A stretch of DNA of 64,000 nt. It comes from Aestuariivivens insulae. Lineage in GTDB: Bacteria > Bacteroidota > Bacteroidia > Flavobacteriales > Flavobacteriaceae. The notes beneath the pieces are model-generated. The model ran no database searches and was not told the origin of the DNA. It was given only the letters and a program-made list of their open reading frames with translations. This document shows positions 1-10,522 of the stretch, in pieces. Positions within the stretch are counted from its first letter, which is position 1; the number at the start of each line of letters is the position of its first letter. The stretch covers positions 27,421-91,420 of the forward strand of contig NZ_JAKMCS010000006.1 of NCBI RefSeq assembly GCF_022662195.1. The letters are read 5' to 3'. The translations under genes were made by a program, and so were the position numbers.

Positions 1-1
1 A

Positions 2-100
2 GAATCAAGTTACTCGACTAATAACTTTGGTCAAGGTGTTTTGTTTTATGCGCTGCCTACAACCAAAAGTTTTGGACTTAGTTTAAATGTTAACTTTTAA
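2..100 (+). CDS. C-terminal end of a SusC/RagA-type TonB-dependent receptor (5' end outside window)
   Basis: Only the last 32 codons are present. The frame starting at base 2 is open to a TAA at 98-100 and ends in SLNVNF, an alternating hydrophobic strand with a terminal phenylalanine, as is typical of the last beta-strand of outer-membrane barrels recognised by the BAM complex. The following gene, 15 bases downstream, is a SusD-like lipoprotein, and SusC receptors almost always precede their SusD partner. The SusC assignment rests on this position and the C-terminal signature; no plug or TonB box can be seen. It would import oligosaccharides or other large ligands through the outer membrane. 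Confidence 0.75.
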   Translation, partial: ESSYSTNNFGQGVLFYALPTTKSFGLSLNVNF

Positions 101-115
101 AAAAAAAATGGAACT

Positions 116-1795
116 ATGAAATATATTAAATTTTTAATGATTGTTTTACTCAGTGGAGTAACGCTATCATGTACTGGAGATTTTGATGAGATCAATACCA
201 GTAATACTGGTTTTACGGCAGATGAAGTAAGTGCAAAGTTCTTTTTAACAAGTGCTCAAGTAGGGCTTTATGCACCAAACCGTTTTCCGTATTGGAGGGC
301 ACACTTAATCCATTCCGATAGATTTGCTGGACATTTTACCTTTGGACATAATGCTTCATGGTGGTCCGATGGATTGTCGTATAATTATAGTGGTAGTTAT
401 ACCGATGCTACTTATGGATGGTTAGCAGGTCATTTTGGTCAAATAAAAGGATTTGCCGATTTAACCAAAGAAGGTGGAGAATTTGAGAATCAATACATGT
501 ATGCCATGGCTTTGATTATGAAAGGGCTCTATTTTCAAATGTATACCGATACCTTTGGTATGGTACCGTTTAGTGAGGCCGGTGTAGATGGTATCTTAAC
601 TCCTAAGTACGATGCTCAAAAAGATGTTTATAAGGGTATTATTGCCGATTTAGATAATGCAATGTCAATTATTGGCTCTGCAGATCGTACAGGGGTAGGT
701 GTTGAAGATGCGGGATCAAATGATATTTATTGCGGCGGCGATTTGCAACAATGGAAGCGATTAGCCAATACCTTAAAGTTAAGAATAGGAATGCGTGCCT
801 TAGGAGCTCCTGGAGATGATTTTGCTAATGGCGCTATAACAGCAGCTTTAGCAGCTCCTCTTTTAGATGATCAAACTGGTAGTGTGGTAATGAAGAAGGA
901 TTTTGTGATTAGTGAATGGGCTTCGGCTTCTTATGGCGATATGTGGCATGATTTTGGTACTGGAGGAGCTGCCAACTGGACTATGGGAGCTACGCTTTTA
1001 AATATGCTAAAAGATAACAATGACCCAAGACTTTCGGCTTATGCTATTCCGGCAAGAGGAGGATCATTTGCTTTTACAGATCCAGGAGATGATCCCGATT
1101 TCCAAACTCGTTTAGATTTTGCTATGGATGCTCTAGATGCTTCAAGTGCAGATTATACAGTTACTGTTAATGGTGATGTGACGACTATTGATGTTCCTGC
1201 TGGACAATATATTGGTCAACCTACACGAACGAATGGGGATACATATCCATTTATGATATATGACATGTTTAGCTTGCCGAGTGAAACTGTAACTCACAAG
1301 AGAGGCACTCAGGTAGATGCTTATCCTGAAATTATTTTGACCAGTGCTGAATCTTATTTCTTACAGGCAGAAGCTGCTGTTAGAGGACTTACTGGGGGTG
1401 ATGCACAAGCACTTTTTGAATCCGGAATAAGTGAAGCCATGAAATTATGGAAAGTTTCACAAGGTGATATAGATACTTATATTACTAATGAGTCCATGGC
1501 AGATATTTCTTCAGGGACTATGGATGAAAAGTTGGAAAAAATTGCGCTTCAACGTTGGATAGCTGGCTATACAGATGGTTTCGAAGCTTGGGCTGTAGTT
1601 CGTGATACAGGATATCCTGCGTCATTGGCAGCAGGGGTTTCAGACCCCGTTATTTATGAGCTAGGAACATTAAATGGGGCTTATCCACAGCGTCTTCGTT
1701 ATGGAAGTGGCGCTCAAGCCAATCCAAATTTTGATGCTGCTATTTCTGAGCAAGGACCTGATTTACAAGGTACTAAACTTTGGTTTGCTAAGTAA
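116..1795 (+). CDS. SusD/RagB-family nutrient-binding outer-membrane lipoprotein
   Basis: The 559-residue protein starts with a lipoprotein signal (TLSC, Cys19), followed by an acidic stretch (TGDFDE) that fits the Bacteroidota lipoprotein export signal for surface exposure. The body is alpha-helical and resembles SusD-like family 2: an N-terminal region with tryptophans (PYWRAH, SWWSDG), TPR-like helices around 120-230, and a C-terminal region with ILTSAESYFLQAEAA near 400-420 and a QRWIAGYTDGFEAW segment typical of SusD C-termini. SusD lids the partner SusC and hands over a ligand; the ligand cannot be told from sequence. It is the second gene of a SusC-SusD pair and ends at a strong terminator, so the following FG-GAP gene probably has its own promoter. 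Confidence 0.93.
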   Translation: MKYIKFLMIVLLSGVTLSCTGDFDEINTSNTGFTADEVSAKFFLTSAQVGLYAPNRFPYWRAHLIHSDRFAGHFTFGHNASWWSDGLSYNYSGSYTDATYGWLAGHFGQIKGFADLTKEGGEFENQYMYAMALIMKGLYFQMYTDTFGMVPFSEAGVDGILTPKYDAQKDVYKGIIADLDNAMSIIGSADRTGVGVEDAGSNDIYCGGDLQQWKRLANTLKLRIGMRALGAPGDDFANGAITAALAAPLLDDQTGSVVMKKDFVISEWASASYGDMWHDFGTGGAANWTMGATLLNMLKDNNDPRLSAYAIPARGGSFAFTDPGDDPDFQTRLDFAMDALDASSADYTVTVNGDVTTIDVPAGQYIGQPTRTNGDTYPFMIYDMFSLPSETVTHKRGTQVDAYPEIILTSAESYFLQAEAAVRGLTGGDAQALFESGISEAMKLWKVSQGDIDTYITNESMADISSGTMDEKLEKIALQRWIAGYTDGFEAWAVVRDTGYPASLAAGVSDPVIYELGTLNGAYPQRLRYGSGAQANPNFDAAISEQGPDLQGTKLWFAK

Positions 1796-1820
1796 TACTT
1801 TGTAGTATATGGATATTTTA

Positions 1821-1855
1821 AAGAGGTTGATTATGTAATAATCAACCTCTTTTTT
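1821..1855 (+). terminator. Rho-independent terminator after susD
   Basis: A perfect 14-bp stem (1821-1834 with 1838-1851) around a 3-base loop, followed by a T-run. It lies 26 bases after the SusD stop and separates the SusCD pair from the FG-GAP gene. Confidence 0.9.
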
Positions 1856-1920
1856 ATAATCGTTCTAGATGTAAATTAAGAACATTAAATTCTGTAAATT
1901 AGAAAACAAAAGTAAAACCA

Positions 1921-4900
1921 ATGAAGATTACCCACGGACACATTATTTTTTTGTTATTTATAGGTCTAATATCCTGTAAGGAAGAATCTGGAGAATTCTA
2001 TTTGTTTGAAGCTGTTAATAGTAGGGATACCAATATTCATTTTAATAATAGTATTCCTGTTGATAAACTAACCAACTCCTTTGTCTATGAATATGTTTAT
2101 AATGGAGGAGGAGTAGCTGTTGGCGATATCAATAATGATGGGTTGGATGACATTTACTTCACGTCGAATTTAGGAGATAACCAACTGTATTTAAATGAAG
2201 GAGATTTAGAGTTCAAAAATATAACCAAAGTATCCAATGCTAAAGGGAAAAGAGGATGGGCTACGGGAACCAGTATGGTTGATATTAATAATGATGGCCT
2301 TTTGGATATCTATGTTTGCAGGTCTGGCCCTTTTGCAAAACCTTCTATGTTGGCTAACGAGTTATTTATTAATAAAGGGGGTGATAGTGATGGTTTGCCT
2401 GTTTTTAAAGAAGATGCTAAGTCCTATGGCTTAGACGATACAAGCAATTCGATACAATCTGCTTTTTTAGACTTTGATATGGATGGTGATTTGGATATGT
2501 ATTTAATGAATCATAACCCTCAAACATTTTCAATAAGTGGAGATACTAACATGTTCTCTCCTTATGGGGATAAGTTTTTTGTCAATGAAAATGGAAAGTT
2601 TGTTGATAAAACAGAAGAGGTTGGAATTTATTCAAATTCAATTTCTTATGGATTGGGTGTAGGTGTATCTGATTTGAATTTAGATGGCTGGCCAGATATT
2701 TATATTTCAAATGACTATGATGAACCAGATTATTTATACATCAACCAGAAGAACGGAACCTTTAAGGAGGTTATCAAAAAGGCAACCAACCATATTGCTA
2801 ATTTTTCAATGGGAAATGATATAGCAGACTTTGATAATGACGGCTTTATGGATGTGATGACATTAGATATGGTTTCTGAAGATAATTATGGTATGAAAAC
2901 CAGTATGGCCAGTATGAATCCCGAGAAATTTAATAAGAATGTAAAAGCAGGGAAACATTACCAATACATGTATAATGTCTTGCTAAAACATAGTACACAT
3001 ATTGATAGTTTAGGGGTGCCGTTTTTTTCGGATGTAGGACAAATTGCAGGAATTTCGAATACAGATTGGAGCTGGGCACCGTTGTTGGCCGACTTTGATA
3101 ATGATGGGTTAAAGGACATCTTTATTACTAATGGAATAAAAAAGGACTTTAGAAATAAGGATTATTATAATATGATGAAGAAATATAGGCACGACAACCC
3201 AGATGCACTTTCTAATGAGAAAAAAATTATGTTTCTGCTAGATGAAATGCCATCAAGACCGCATAAAAACTATTTTTATAAAAATGAAGGAGGATTAGCC
3301 TTTAAGAATACCTCTGATGACTGGCTAAAGAATGCAGGTAAGACTTTGTCTAATGGTGCCGCCTATGCCGATTTAGATAATGATGGGGATTTAGATGTTA
3401 TTGTCAATAATGTTGATGAAGAAGCGTTTATTTTGAAGAACAATTCGGATAAACTAAACAGTAACTATTTGGAAATTGAGTTTAAAGATTTACCTAAAAA
3501 TTCTAAGGGTATAGGGACTAAAGTTGTAATTTTTACTAAAAACACAAAACAGGTATATGAAAACTATAGTGTTAGAGGCTATCAATCCTCAGTGCCACCA
3601 AGAATACATGTAGGTCTTGGATTGGAAACTAAAGTCGATTCAATGTTAGTGTATTGGCCTAATAATAAATTTCAAAAGCTAACAAATCCAGAAATTAATA
3701 AGCGTATCATAATTGGATATGAAGAAAATAATATTGCCGAAACCTTGAATTACCAACCTAAAACCGAGTACTTTTCAAAAGCCAATCTTTTAGCTCATTT
3801 AAAGCATCAAGAGAATGATTATGATGATTATAAGGAGCAGGTGCTTTTGCCCCATAAATTGTCTCAATTTGGACCAGCCATAGCTGTTGGAGACATTAAT
3901 GCAGATGGTAGAGAGGATATTTATTTTGGTCAGGCATCTGGAACTGCTTCCTCAATTTTTATTCAGAATAATAAAGGAGAGTTTGTATTGCATCAGGCTT
4001 TTAATGATGATATTATTTTTGAAGATGTCGATGCCAAGTTTTTTGATTTCGATAATGATGGAGACCTGGATCTTTTTGTTGCAAGTGGAGGCAATGAATT
4101 TTTAGCAAATTCATCTAACTATGCAGATAGGCTTTACGAAAACAAATCTGGGAAGTTTATTAAGCGAATGGACTTATTGCCTAAGGGACTAAACCATAGT
4201 AGTTCTAGAATAATAATTGAAGATTATAACAAAGATGGTTATTTAGATGTGTTTGTAGGAGGAAGACATGTTCCGCATAATTACCCTTCGCCAGCAAGCA
4301 GTTATATTTTAAAAAATGAAAAAGGACTCTTTAAAGATATTACTTTAGACAGCGCTCCTTTTTTAAAGGAAATAGGATTGGTTACAGATGCCGTTTGGAC
4401 AGATTTCGACAATGATAATGATTTAGATTTATGTGTGGTTGGAGAATGGATGCAGCCTACATTTTTGGAGAATAAGGATAACCAATTTCAAAAGGTAACC
4501 TTTGCGCAAATGGATAGTTTAACAGGGTGGTATTTTTCAATTAAAGCAACAGATATTGATAATGATGGAGATGATGATTATTTAGTGGGCAATATTGGAG
4601 ACAACTATAAGTATAAGGCCAATGCCAGTGAACCGTTTGAAGTTTATTATCATGATTTTGATGATAATGGAAAGAAAGATATTGTGCTTAGCTACTATAA
4701 TTTTGGAGAATTATTTCCTGTTAGAGGTAAATCGTGTTCAACAGAACAAATTCCTGAAATAAAGAAAATAATACCTACCTATGACCAGTTTGGTAAGTCT
4801 ACAGTAGCTGATATCTATGGAGAAGAAAATCTTGAAAAGGCATTACACTTATTAAGTTATAATTTTAAAAGTGGTGTTATTAAGAATAATGGCAATGGCA

Positions 4901-5235
4901 ATTTTGAGTTTGTTTCCTTTCCAGAGCTAGCTCAAGTATCTTCAATTAATGATATATTAACAACAGATATAGATGGAGATGGTGACGAAGATATTATTGT
5001 AGGGGGTAACCTGTTTGTTTCAGAGATAGAGACACCTCGTAATGATGCAGGTTATGGTTTGGTTTTGTTAAATGAAGGTGATTTAAATTTTAAGTCTTTA
5101 AATGCAAATAAATCAGGCTTGTTTTTGCCTTTTGATACTAAGAATTTAAATTGGGTGAATGTTAATAATGAAAAATATCTTGTATCAGGCAATAATAATT
5201 GTCAACCATCTATATTTAAATTGGAACAACCATAA
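1921..5235 (+). CDS. Large FG-GAP/VCBS-repeat lipoprotein with ASPIC/UnbV domain
   Basis: The 1104-residue protein carries a lipoprotein signal (LISC, Cys19). About thirteen calcium-binding-like DxDxDG loops are visible in two blocks: GDINNDGLDD, DINNDGLLD, DFDMDGDLD, DLNLDGWPD, DFDNDGFMD, DFDNDGLKD and DLDNDGDLD before residue ~500, and GDINADGRED, DFDNDGDLD, DYNKDGYLD, DFDNDNDLD, DIDNDGDDD and DIDGDGDED from ~670. This fits FG-GAP beta-propeller repeats. Between the blocks, around 510-590, lies an ASPIC/UnbV-like segment (GIGTKVVIFT, VGLGLETKVDSMLVYWPN). Such proteins are often encoded beside SusCD pairs in Bacteroidota and are presumed to be surface-exposed binding or scaffold proteins; the biochemical role is unknown. 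Two propellers flanking one ASPIC domain account for the length. Confidence 0.9.
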   Translation: MKITHGHIIFLLFIGLISCKEESGEFYLFEAVNSRDTNIHFNNSIPVDKLTNSFVYEYVYNGGGVAVGDINNDGLDDIYFTSNLGDNQLYLNEGDLEFKNITKVSNAKGKRGWATGTSMVDINNDGLLDIYVCRSGPFAKPSMLANELFINKGGDSDGLPVFKEDAKSYGLDDTSNSIQSAFLDFDMDGDLDMYLMNHNPQTFSISGDTNMFSPYGDKFFVNENGKFVDKTEEVGIYSNSISYGLGVGVSDLNLDGWPDIYISNDYDEPDYLYINQKNGTFKEVIKKATNHIANFSMGNDIADFDNDGFMDVMTLDMVSEDNYGMKTSMASMNPEKFNKNVKAGKHYQYMYNVLLKHSTHIDSLGVPFFSDVGQIAGISNTDWSWAPLLADFDNDGLKDIFITNGIKKDFRNKDYYNMMKKYRHDNPDALSNEKKIMFLLDEMPSRPHKNYFYKNEGGLAFKNTSDDWLKNAGKTLSNGAAYADLDNDGDLDVIVNNVDEEAFILKNNSDKLNSNYLEIEFKDLPKNSKGIGTKVVIFTKNTKQVYENYSVRGYQSSVPPRIHVGLGLETKVDSMLVYWPNNKFQKLTNPEINKRIIIGYEENNIAETLNYQPKTEYFSKANLLAHLKHQENDYDDYKEQVLLPHKLSQFGPAIAVGDINADGREDIYFGQASGTASSIFIQNNKGEFVLHQAFNDDIIFEDVDAKFFDFDNDGDLDLFVASGGNEFLANSSNYADRLYENKSGKFIKRMDLLPKGLNHSSSRIIIEDYNKDGYLDVFVGGRHVPHNYPSPASSYILKNEKGLFKDITLDSAPFLKEIGLVTDAVWTDFDNDNDLDLCVVGEWMQPTFLENKDNQFQKVTFAQMDSLTGWYFSIKATDIDNDGDDDYLVGNIGDNYKYKANASEPFEVYYHDFDDNGKKDIVLSYYNFGELFPVRGKSCSTEQIPEIKKIIPTYDQFGKSTVADIYGEENLEKALHLLSYNFKSGVIKNNGNGNFEFVSFPELAQVSSINDILTTDIDGDGDEDIIVGGNLFVSEIETPRNDAGYGLVLLNEGDLNFKSLNANKSGLFLPFDTKNLNWVNVNNEKYLVSGNNNCQPSIFKLEQP

Positions 5236-5295
5236 TTATTATGTGCAATATCAAACTATGAAGTATTTGTAATATAAGATTAAGATTAGCTCACT

Positions 5296-6366
5296 ATGAA
5301 AACTATTTTGCAGAGCTCACTTTTTAGGCCCCTAAAAGAAAAAGTAGGAAGTACCATTCCAATACGGTATCATGTTATTTTCTGGTTGGGGTATTTTACA
5401 TTTAATGTAATTAGGTGGGGAAGTTATTTTAATGATTTTTTGTATTCGATAAAGTCAAATTTAGTTGAATTCCCAATTCATATTATTGTGGTGTACTTTA
5501 ATGTATACTATTTAATTCCCAATTTATTTTTAAAGAAAAAATACCTAAAATATGTAAGCTCTATTTTTATTATCTTAGTTCTGGTCTATACAGTTAGAAC
5601 AAATCTTATTTATTTAATTACGGGAACGATATCGCCAGAATTAGGCCGGCCTGTTTCGTTTTTCGATTTTAACCACTTTATTGTTGTTGCTTTAGGGGAG
5701 CTTTATGTTATTACGTTTGTTACAGCAATTAAAGTTTTGGTAGATTGGAGTATTGAGAAAAAGCGTAATGAGGAGCTTTCGGAGTTACAATTAAGCACAG
5801 AATTGAAATTTTTAAGAACACAAGTTCAGCCTCATTTTTTCTTTAATACCTTAAACAACCTATATGCTTTGGCATTAAAGAAATCGGACAGTATGCCACG
5901 TTTGCTTTTAAAACTGTCGGACATGATGGAATACGTGCTTTATGATGTTCAGGATTCTAGGGCTAATTTGCTTGAAGAGATAAACCATATTAACAATTAT
6001 ATAGACATTGAAAACCTTAGATTTAAGGATAGGGTAGAAACCGAAATGAATATAACGGGCGACATAGAAGATGTAAAAGTACCCCCTTTATTACTTATTA
6101 CATTTGTTGAAAATTGTTTTAAACATGGTTTAAAGAATAACGATAAAATTAAAATTCAAATGAGTTTTGAGATTGTAAATGGAAAGTATTTAGAATTTAG
6201 TATCTCAAATAATTTTAATCCAGAGACTGTAGATGAAGGAAAAAAAGGTATAGGGATTTCTAATTCATTAAGAAGGCTAAAGCTTTTGTTCTCTAACAAC
6301 TTTATATTAAAAACCAGTTCAGAAGATGGTATTTACAGTTTGTTTTTAAAGATCCCGGTTGCCTAA
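5296..6366 (+). CDS. LytS-type membrane sensor histidine kinase
   Basis: The 356-residue protein has about four membrane segments (roughly 25-41, 59-78, 86-108, 124-150) and no separate periplasmic sensor domain. The cytoplasmic part shows the His_kinase (LytS) H-box RTQVQPHFFFNTLNNLYAL with phospho-acceptor His180, an N-box FVENCFKHGLKN around 267-278, and a G-box GKKGIGISN near 314. It would phosphorylate the LytTR regulator encoded 33 bases downstream. The LytS class usually senses through its membrane part. Its position behind the SusCD/FG-GAP genes suggests local control of that locus, but this is inference. Confidence 0.93.
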   Translation: MKTILQSSLFRPLKEKVGSTIPIRYHVIFWLGYFTFNVIRWGSYFNDFLYSIKSNLVEFPIHIIVVYFNVYYLIPNLFLKKKYLKYVSSIFIILVLVYTVRTNLIYLITGTISPELGRPVSFFDFNHFIVVALGELYVITFVTAIKVLVDWSIEKKRNEELSELQLSTELKFLRTQVQPHFFFNTLNNLYALALKKSDSMPRLLLKLSDMMEYVLYDVQDSRANLLEEINHINNYIDIENLRFKDRVETEMNITGDIEDVKVPPLLLITFVENCFKHGLKNNDKIKIQMSFEIVNGKYLEFSISNNFNPETVDEGKKGIGISNSLRRLKLLFSNNFILKTSSEDGIYSLFLKIPVA

Positions 6367-6399
6367 AACGAACATTAATATATTTTAAAATTTAAACGT

Positions 6400-7119
6400 G
6401 TGAAGATTACGTGTGCTATTATAGATGATGAGCCTTTGGCTATACAAGTTATTGAAGACCATTTAAAGGAATTCGATAATATAGAGGTAACAGATACCTT
6501 TAGTAGTCCCTTAAAGGCTTTTGAGGTGCTTCAACAAAGTAAACCAGATGTTGTTTTTTTGGATATTAATATGCCACAAATGACTGGGTTTACATTTCTA
6601 CAAAACTTAAATTATAAGCCTTTAATAGTCGTTACTACAGCTTATAGAGAATATGCCGTTGAGAGTTTTGAACTGGATGTAACAGATTATCTGGTTAAGC
6701 CCATTCCATTTAATAGGTTTTTAAAAACGATTAATAAAATATATCAGCTCAAACAATTAACAACGAGTACTAGTGAGTCGAACCTACATCAAGAACCACA
6801 TATATTTTTAAAGGTGAATAAAAAACTGGTTAAGGTTTACCTAACCGATATTTTTTATATTGAAAGTTTAAAGGACTATATAAAAGTGATTACTAATTTA
6901 GGAGATTATGTAGTCCATAAATCGCTAACCGCTATAACAAGCGAATTGCCTTCCTCCAATTTTATTAGAGTACATAGGTCTTATACGGTGTCCATTAGTC
7001 AAGTTAAGGCATTGGATGGTAATACCATTGAAATAGCCGACAAAAAAATACCTATTGGAAGAATGTATTTAAAAGAGGCCAAAGAGCGTATTTTTAACAT
7101 AAATGATGATAATAATTAA
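6400..7119 (+). CDS. LytTR-family response regulator
   Basis: The 239-residue protein has an N-terminal CheY-like receiver (acidic pair DDE at 9-11, phospho-acceptor Asp55 in FLDINMP, Thr80, Lys100 in LVKPIPF) and a C-terminal LytTR DNA-binding domain from about 130 (IFYIESLKDYIKV, FIRVHRSYTVSI, IPIGRMY). The start codon is GTG at 6400; the next in-frame ATG would cut into the receiver. It is the cognate partner of the upstream LytS kinase. LytTR proteins bind direct repeats upstream of target genes; no such target could be assigned by eye. Confidence 0.93.
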   Translation: MKITCAIIDDEPLAIQVIEDHLKEFDNIEVTDTFSSPLKAFEVLQQSKPDVVFLDINMPQMTGFTFLQNLNYKPLIVVTTAYREYAVESFELDVTDYLVKPIPFNRFLKTINKIYQLKQLTTSTSESNLHQEPHIFLKVNKKLVKVYLTDIFYIESLKDYIKVITNLGDYVVHKSLTAITSELPSSNFIRVHRSYTVSISQVKALDGNTIEIADKKIPIGRMYLKEAKERIFNINDDNN

Positions 7120-7199
7120 AAGAAACCACCTATCAAAATATTAAATAAACCCGTTGTGCATTTTGGGTCAAACTAATTCTGTGAATGTTAATTCGAGTG

Positions 7200-7220
7200 T
7201 ACCGACGTTTACTGTCGGTA
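7200..7220. repeat. Short hairpin in the LytTR/acyltransferase intergenic region
   Basis: A 7-bp inverted repeat (TACCGAC with GTCGGTA) around a 7-base loop. No T-run follows on either strand, so it is not a classical terminator. It may be a remnant of a dispersed palindrome. Confidence 0.4.
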
Positions 7221-7326
7221 TGTATTGAGAACGGTTTCAAAGACTAAAATTTTACCAGCTAACCAGACGGGCAGGTTGGCAGAATTGTATCAAAAAGCAT
7301 AGCGAATAAATAAATAAATAAAAAGT

Positions 7327-8409
7327 ATGGCAAAACGTATAGAGTCTGTAGACATTTTAAGAGGGTTTACCATTGCAGCTATGATTTTGGTTAACACACC
7401 TGGCACATGGGGCCATGTGTATGCGCCTTTGTTACATGCCAAGTGGCACGGTTTAACCCCTACAGATTTGATTTTTCCATTCTTTTTGTTCATAGTGGGT
7501 ATATCCATCCATTTTGCCTATAAAAATAAAGCCAATGAATTTTCAACCTATAAAAAGATAACAATTAGGAGCCTTAAGCTTATAGGCTTGGGGCTATTTT
7601 TAAACGTATTTTTACCTTACTTCCCGTTTTTTAAGGAGTATGAATCAGTGCGTTTCTTAGGTGTATTACAGCGTATAGGGATTGTGTTTTTTATATCGGC
7701 TATATTGTACCTTAATTGTAATTGGAAGGGATTGTTGGCTATAAGTATCTCAATATTAATTGGCTATTGGTTGTTTCTTGGGTTTGTCCCTTTGCCTAAT
7801 GGTGAATTGCCAACTTTTGATAGAGCACCTAATAATTGGGCCAATTATATCGATTTAAAGTTACTGGGAACACACATGTGGCAGCCCGATTACGACCCCG
7901 AAGGCATTCTAAGCACTTTTCCTGCTATTGTGACCTGTGTTTTAGGGATTTTAACAGGAAGGCTTTTAGGAGCTTTTAAAAGTGCTAAATTGTTATTTTT
8001 AATAGCAATAGCATTGCTTGCTATAGGGTATATTTTTAGTTGGTGGTTTCCAATAAACAAAGCCATATGGAGCAGTAGTTTTGTTTTGGTAACTAGCGGT
8101 TGGGGAACTTTAATCCTTAGTGTAATTTTTTATTTTACCGATGAAAAAGCAATTAAGCTCGGGACTATTTTTAAGTATGTGGGCATGAATGCCATTACCA
8201 TATACTTCCTGTCCAGTTTTATAAGTAAGATATTTTATTTAACCAAAGTAGGAGATACAAATATCCACGCTTGGATATACAATAATGTGTTTGTCTACGA
8301 TTTTATAAGCAATAAGATGTCTTCATTGCTTTATGCCCTTTGTGTGGTTTTATTTTATTTGTCTTTGGCCTATGTGCTCTATAGGAAGAAAATCATTATT
8401 AAAGTGTAA
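7327..8409 (+). CDS. HGSNAT-like (DUF5009) multi-pass membrane acyltransferase
   Basis: The 360-residue protein has roughly ten hydrophobic segments and starts with RIESVDILRGFTIAAMILVN, the N-terminal signature of the heparan-alpha-glucosaminide N-acetyltransferase/NagX family. A second family hallmark, WHGLTPTDLIFPFFLFIVG, lies at about 42-60. Family members transfer acetyl groups from cytoplasmic acetyl-CoA across the membrane to glucosamine residues, or are thought to transport or modify amino sugars. Similar genes occur within Bacteroidota glycan-utilisation loci, which agrees with the SusCD genes upstream. The substrate is not established. The gene ends at a hairpin shared with atpC on the opposite strand. 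Confidence 0.9.
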   Translation: MAKRIESVDILRGFTIAAMILVNTPGTWGHVYAPLLHAKWHGLTPTDLIFPFFLFIVGISIHFAYKNKANEFSTYKKITIRSLKLIGLGLFLNVFLPYFPFFKEYESVRFLGVLQRIGIVFFISAILYLNCNWKGLLAISISILIGYWLFLGFVPLPNGELPTFDRAPNNWANYIDLKLLGTHMWQPDYDPEGILSTFPAIVTCVLGILTGRLLGAFKSAKLLFLIAIALLAIGYIFSWWFPINKAIWSSSFVLVTSGWGTLILSVIFYFTDEKAIKLGTIFKYVGMNAITIYFLSSFISKIFYLTKVGDTNIHAWIYNNVFVYDFISNKMSSLLYALCVVLFYLSLAYVLYRKKIIIKV

Positions 8410-8420
8410 TATTGAAGCAT

Positions 8421-8450
8421 AAAAAAAGCGGAGCATTGCTCCGCTTTTTT
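8421..8450. terminator. Bidirectional terminator between the acyltransferase gene and atpC
   Basis: An 8-bp GC-rich stem (AGCGGAGC 8427-8434 with 8438-8445) around a 3-base loop, with an A-run on the left and a T-run on the right. It can terminate both convergent transcripts. Confidence 0.9.
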
Positions 8451-8471
8451 ATTATGGTTCCAAAGTTAGTC

Positions 8472-8750
8472 TTAATCTGCTAAAACAATAACTTTGTTGT
8501 CTTTCATTTCAATAGTTCCAGAATTGATTTTTAATAAAGTGGTGTCTTTATCGCCTTTGGTGAATTTATCCTGAACTTCTTCTTCTAATGTTATATTACC
8601 AAAAATCTTTACAACCCCTTCTTTCAACAACGATACAATAGGAGCATGATCTTTTAACATTTGGAATTCACCATTAACACCTGGTACGGCAATACTGGTT
8701 ACTTCTCCACTAAATAAAGTTGCTTCTGGTGATACAATTTCTAAATACAT
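8472..8750 (-). CDS. atpC: F1 ATP synthase epsilon subunit, short form
   Basis: The 92-residue protein matches the N-terminal beta-sandwich of the epsilon subunit (EIVSPEATLFSGEVTSIAVPG, GEFQMLKDHAPIVSLL). This part binds the gamma subunit and c-ring. The C-terminal helical hairpin that inhibits ATP hydrolysis in E. coli epsilon (about 139 residues) is absent; short epsilon subunits are common in Bacteroidota, so this is not a truncation by mutation. It is the last gene of an atpD-atpC pair. The 80-bp gap to atpD is unusually filled by a short tandem repeat. The rest of the ATP synthase genes are not in this window. Confidence 0.93.
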   Translation of the reverse strand: MYLEIVSPEATLFSGEVTSIAVPGVNGEFQMLKDHAPIVSLLKEGVVKIFGNITLEEEVQDKFTKGDKDTTLLKINSGTIEMKDNKVIVLAD

Positions 8751-8756
8751 AGTTTT

Positions 8757-8826
8757 TCAGTATTCAGTATTCAGCTTTTCAGTGTTCAGTTGCTTGACTG
8801 CAAACTGTTACTGCAAACTGTATACT
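8757..8826. repeat. Heptamer tandem repeat (CAGTATT-type) between atpD and atpC
   Basis: Successive 7-base units CAGTATT, CAGTATT, CAGCTTT(T), CAGTGTT, CAGTTGC are followed by two copies of CTGCAAACTG-like units. A similar heptamer array lies at 32610-32656. It fills almost the whole spacer between two co-transcribed ATP synthase genes. Confidence 0.75.
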
Positions 8827-8830
8827 AGTT

Positions 8831-10345
<1,515 letters not shown>

Positions 10346-10400
10346 TTATGTTTTTGTTATGCTATTTAATTGATTGAAAACAGTTTCCGTTTTCGCGCTG

Positions 10401-10408
10401 CAAAGATA
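10401..10408 (-). promoter_or_regulatory. Bacteroidota -7 box (TATCTTTG) for atpD-atpC
   Basis: On the minus strand the sequence reads TATCTTTG followed by CAGC, matching the TAnnTTTG consensus of the Bacteroidota primary sigma factor. It is 61 bases before the atpD start. No good TTTG is visible at -33. Confidence 0.6.
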
Positions 10409-10457
10409 TAGTTTTTAATTTAAAATAAAAGTTGTTTTTAATGCTTTTTTAAAACAA

Positions 10458-10484
10458 AAAACACCCTCGGTTTGAGGGTGTTTT
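10458..10484 (-). terminator. Terminator after the TonB receptor gene at 10523-13333
   Basis: An 11-bp stem (10458-10468 with 10474-10484) around a 5-base loop, followed on the minus strand by a T-rich run. It lies 39 bases downstream of the receptor stop codon. Confidence 0.88.
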
Positions 10485-10522
10485 GAAAGTATCGTTAATA
10501 ATGATTTTTAGTATAGATTTTA

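Noticed and set aside
7200-7220. Terminator after the LytTR gene
   Set aside because: The 7-bp stem has no T-run on either side and lies about 80 bases after the stop.
7257-7278. Further copy of the CCTGCCTG palindrome
   Set aside because: Only the minus strand CCTGCCCGTCTGG shows a partial match and the second arm is missing; too weak to call.
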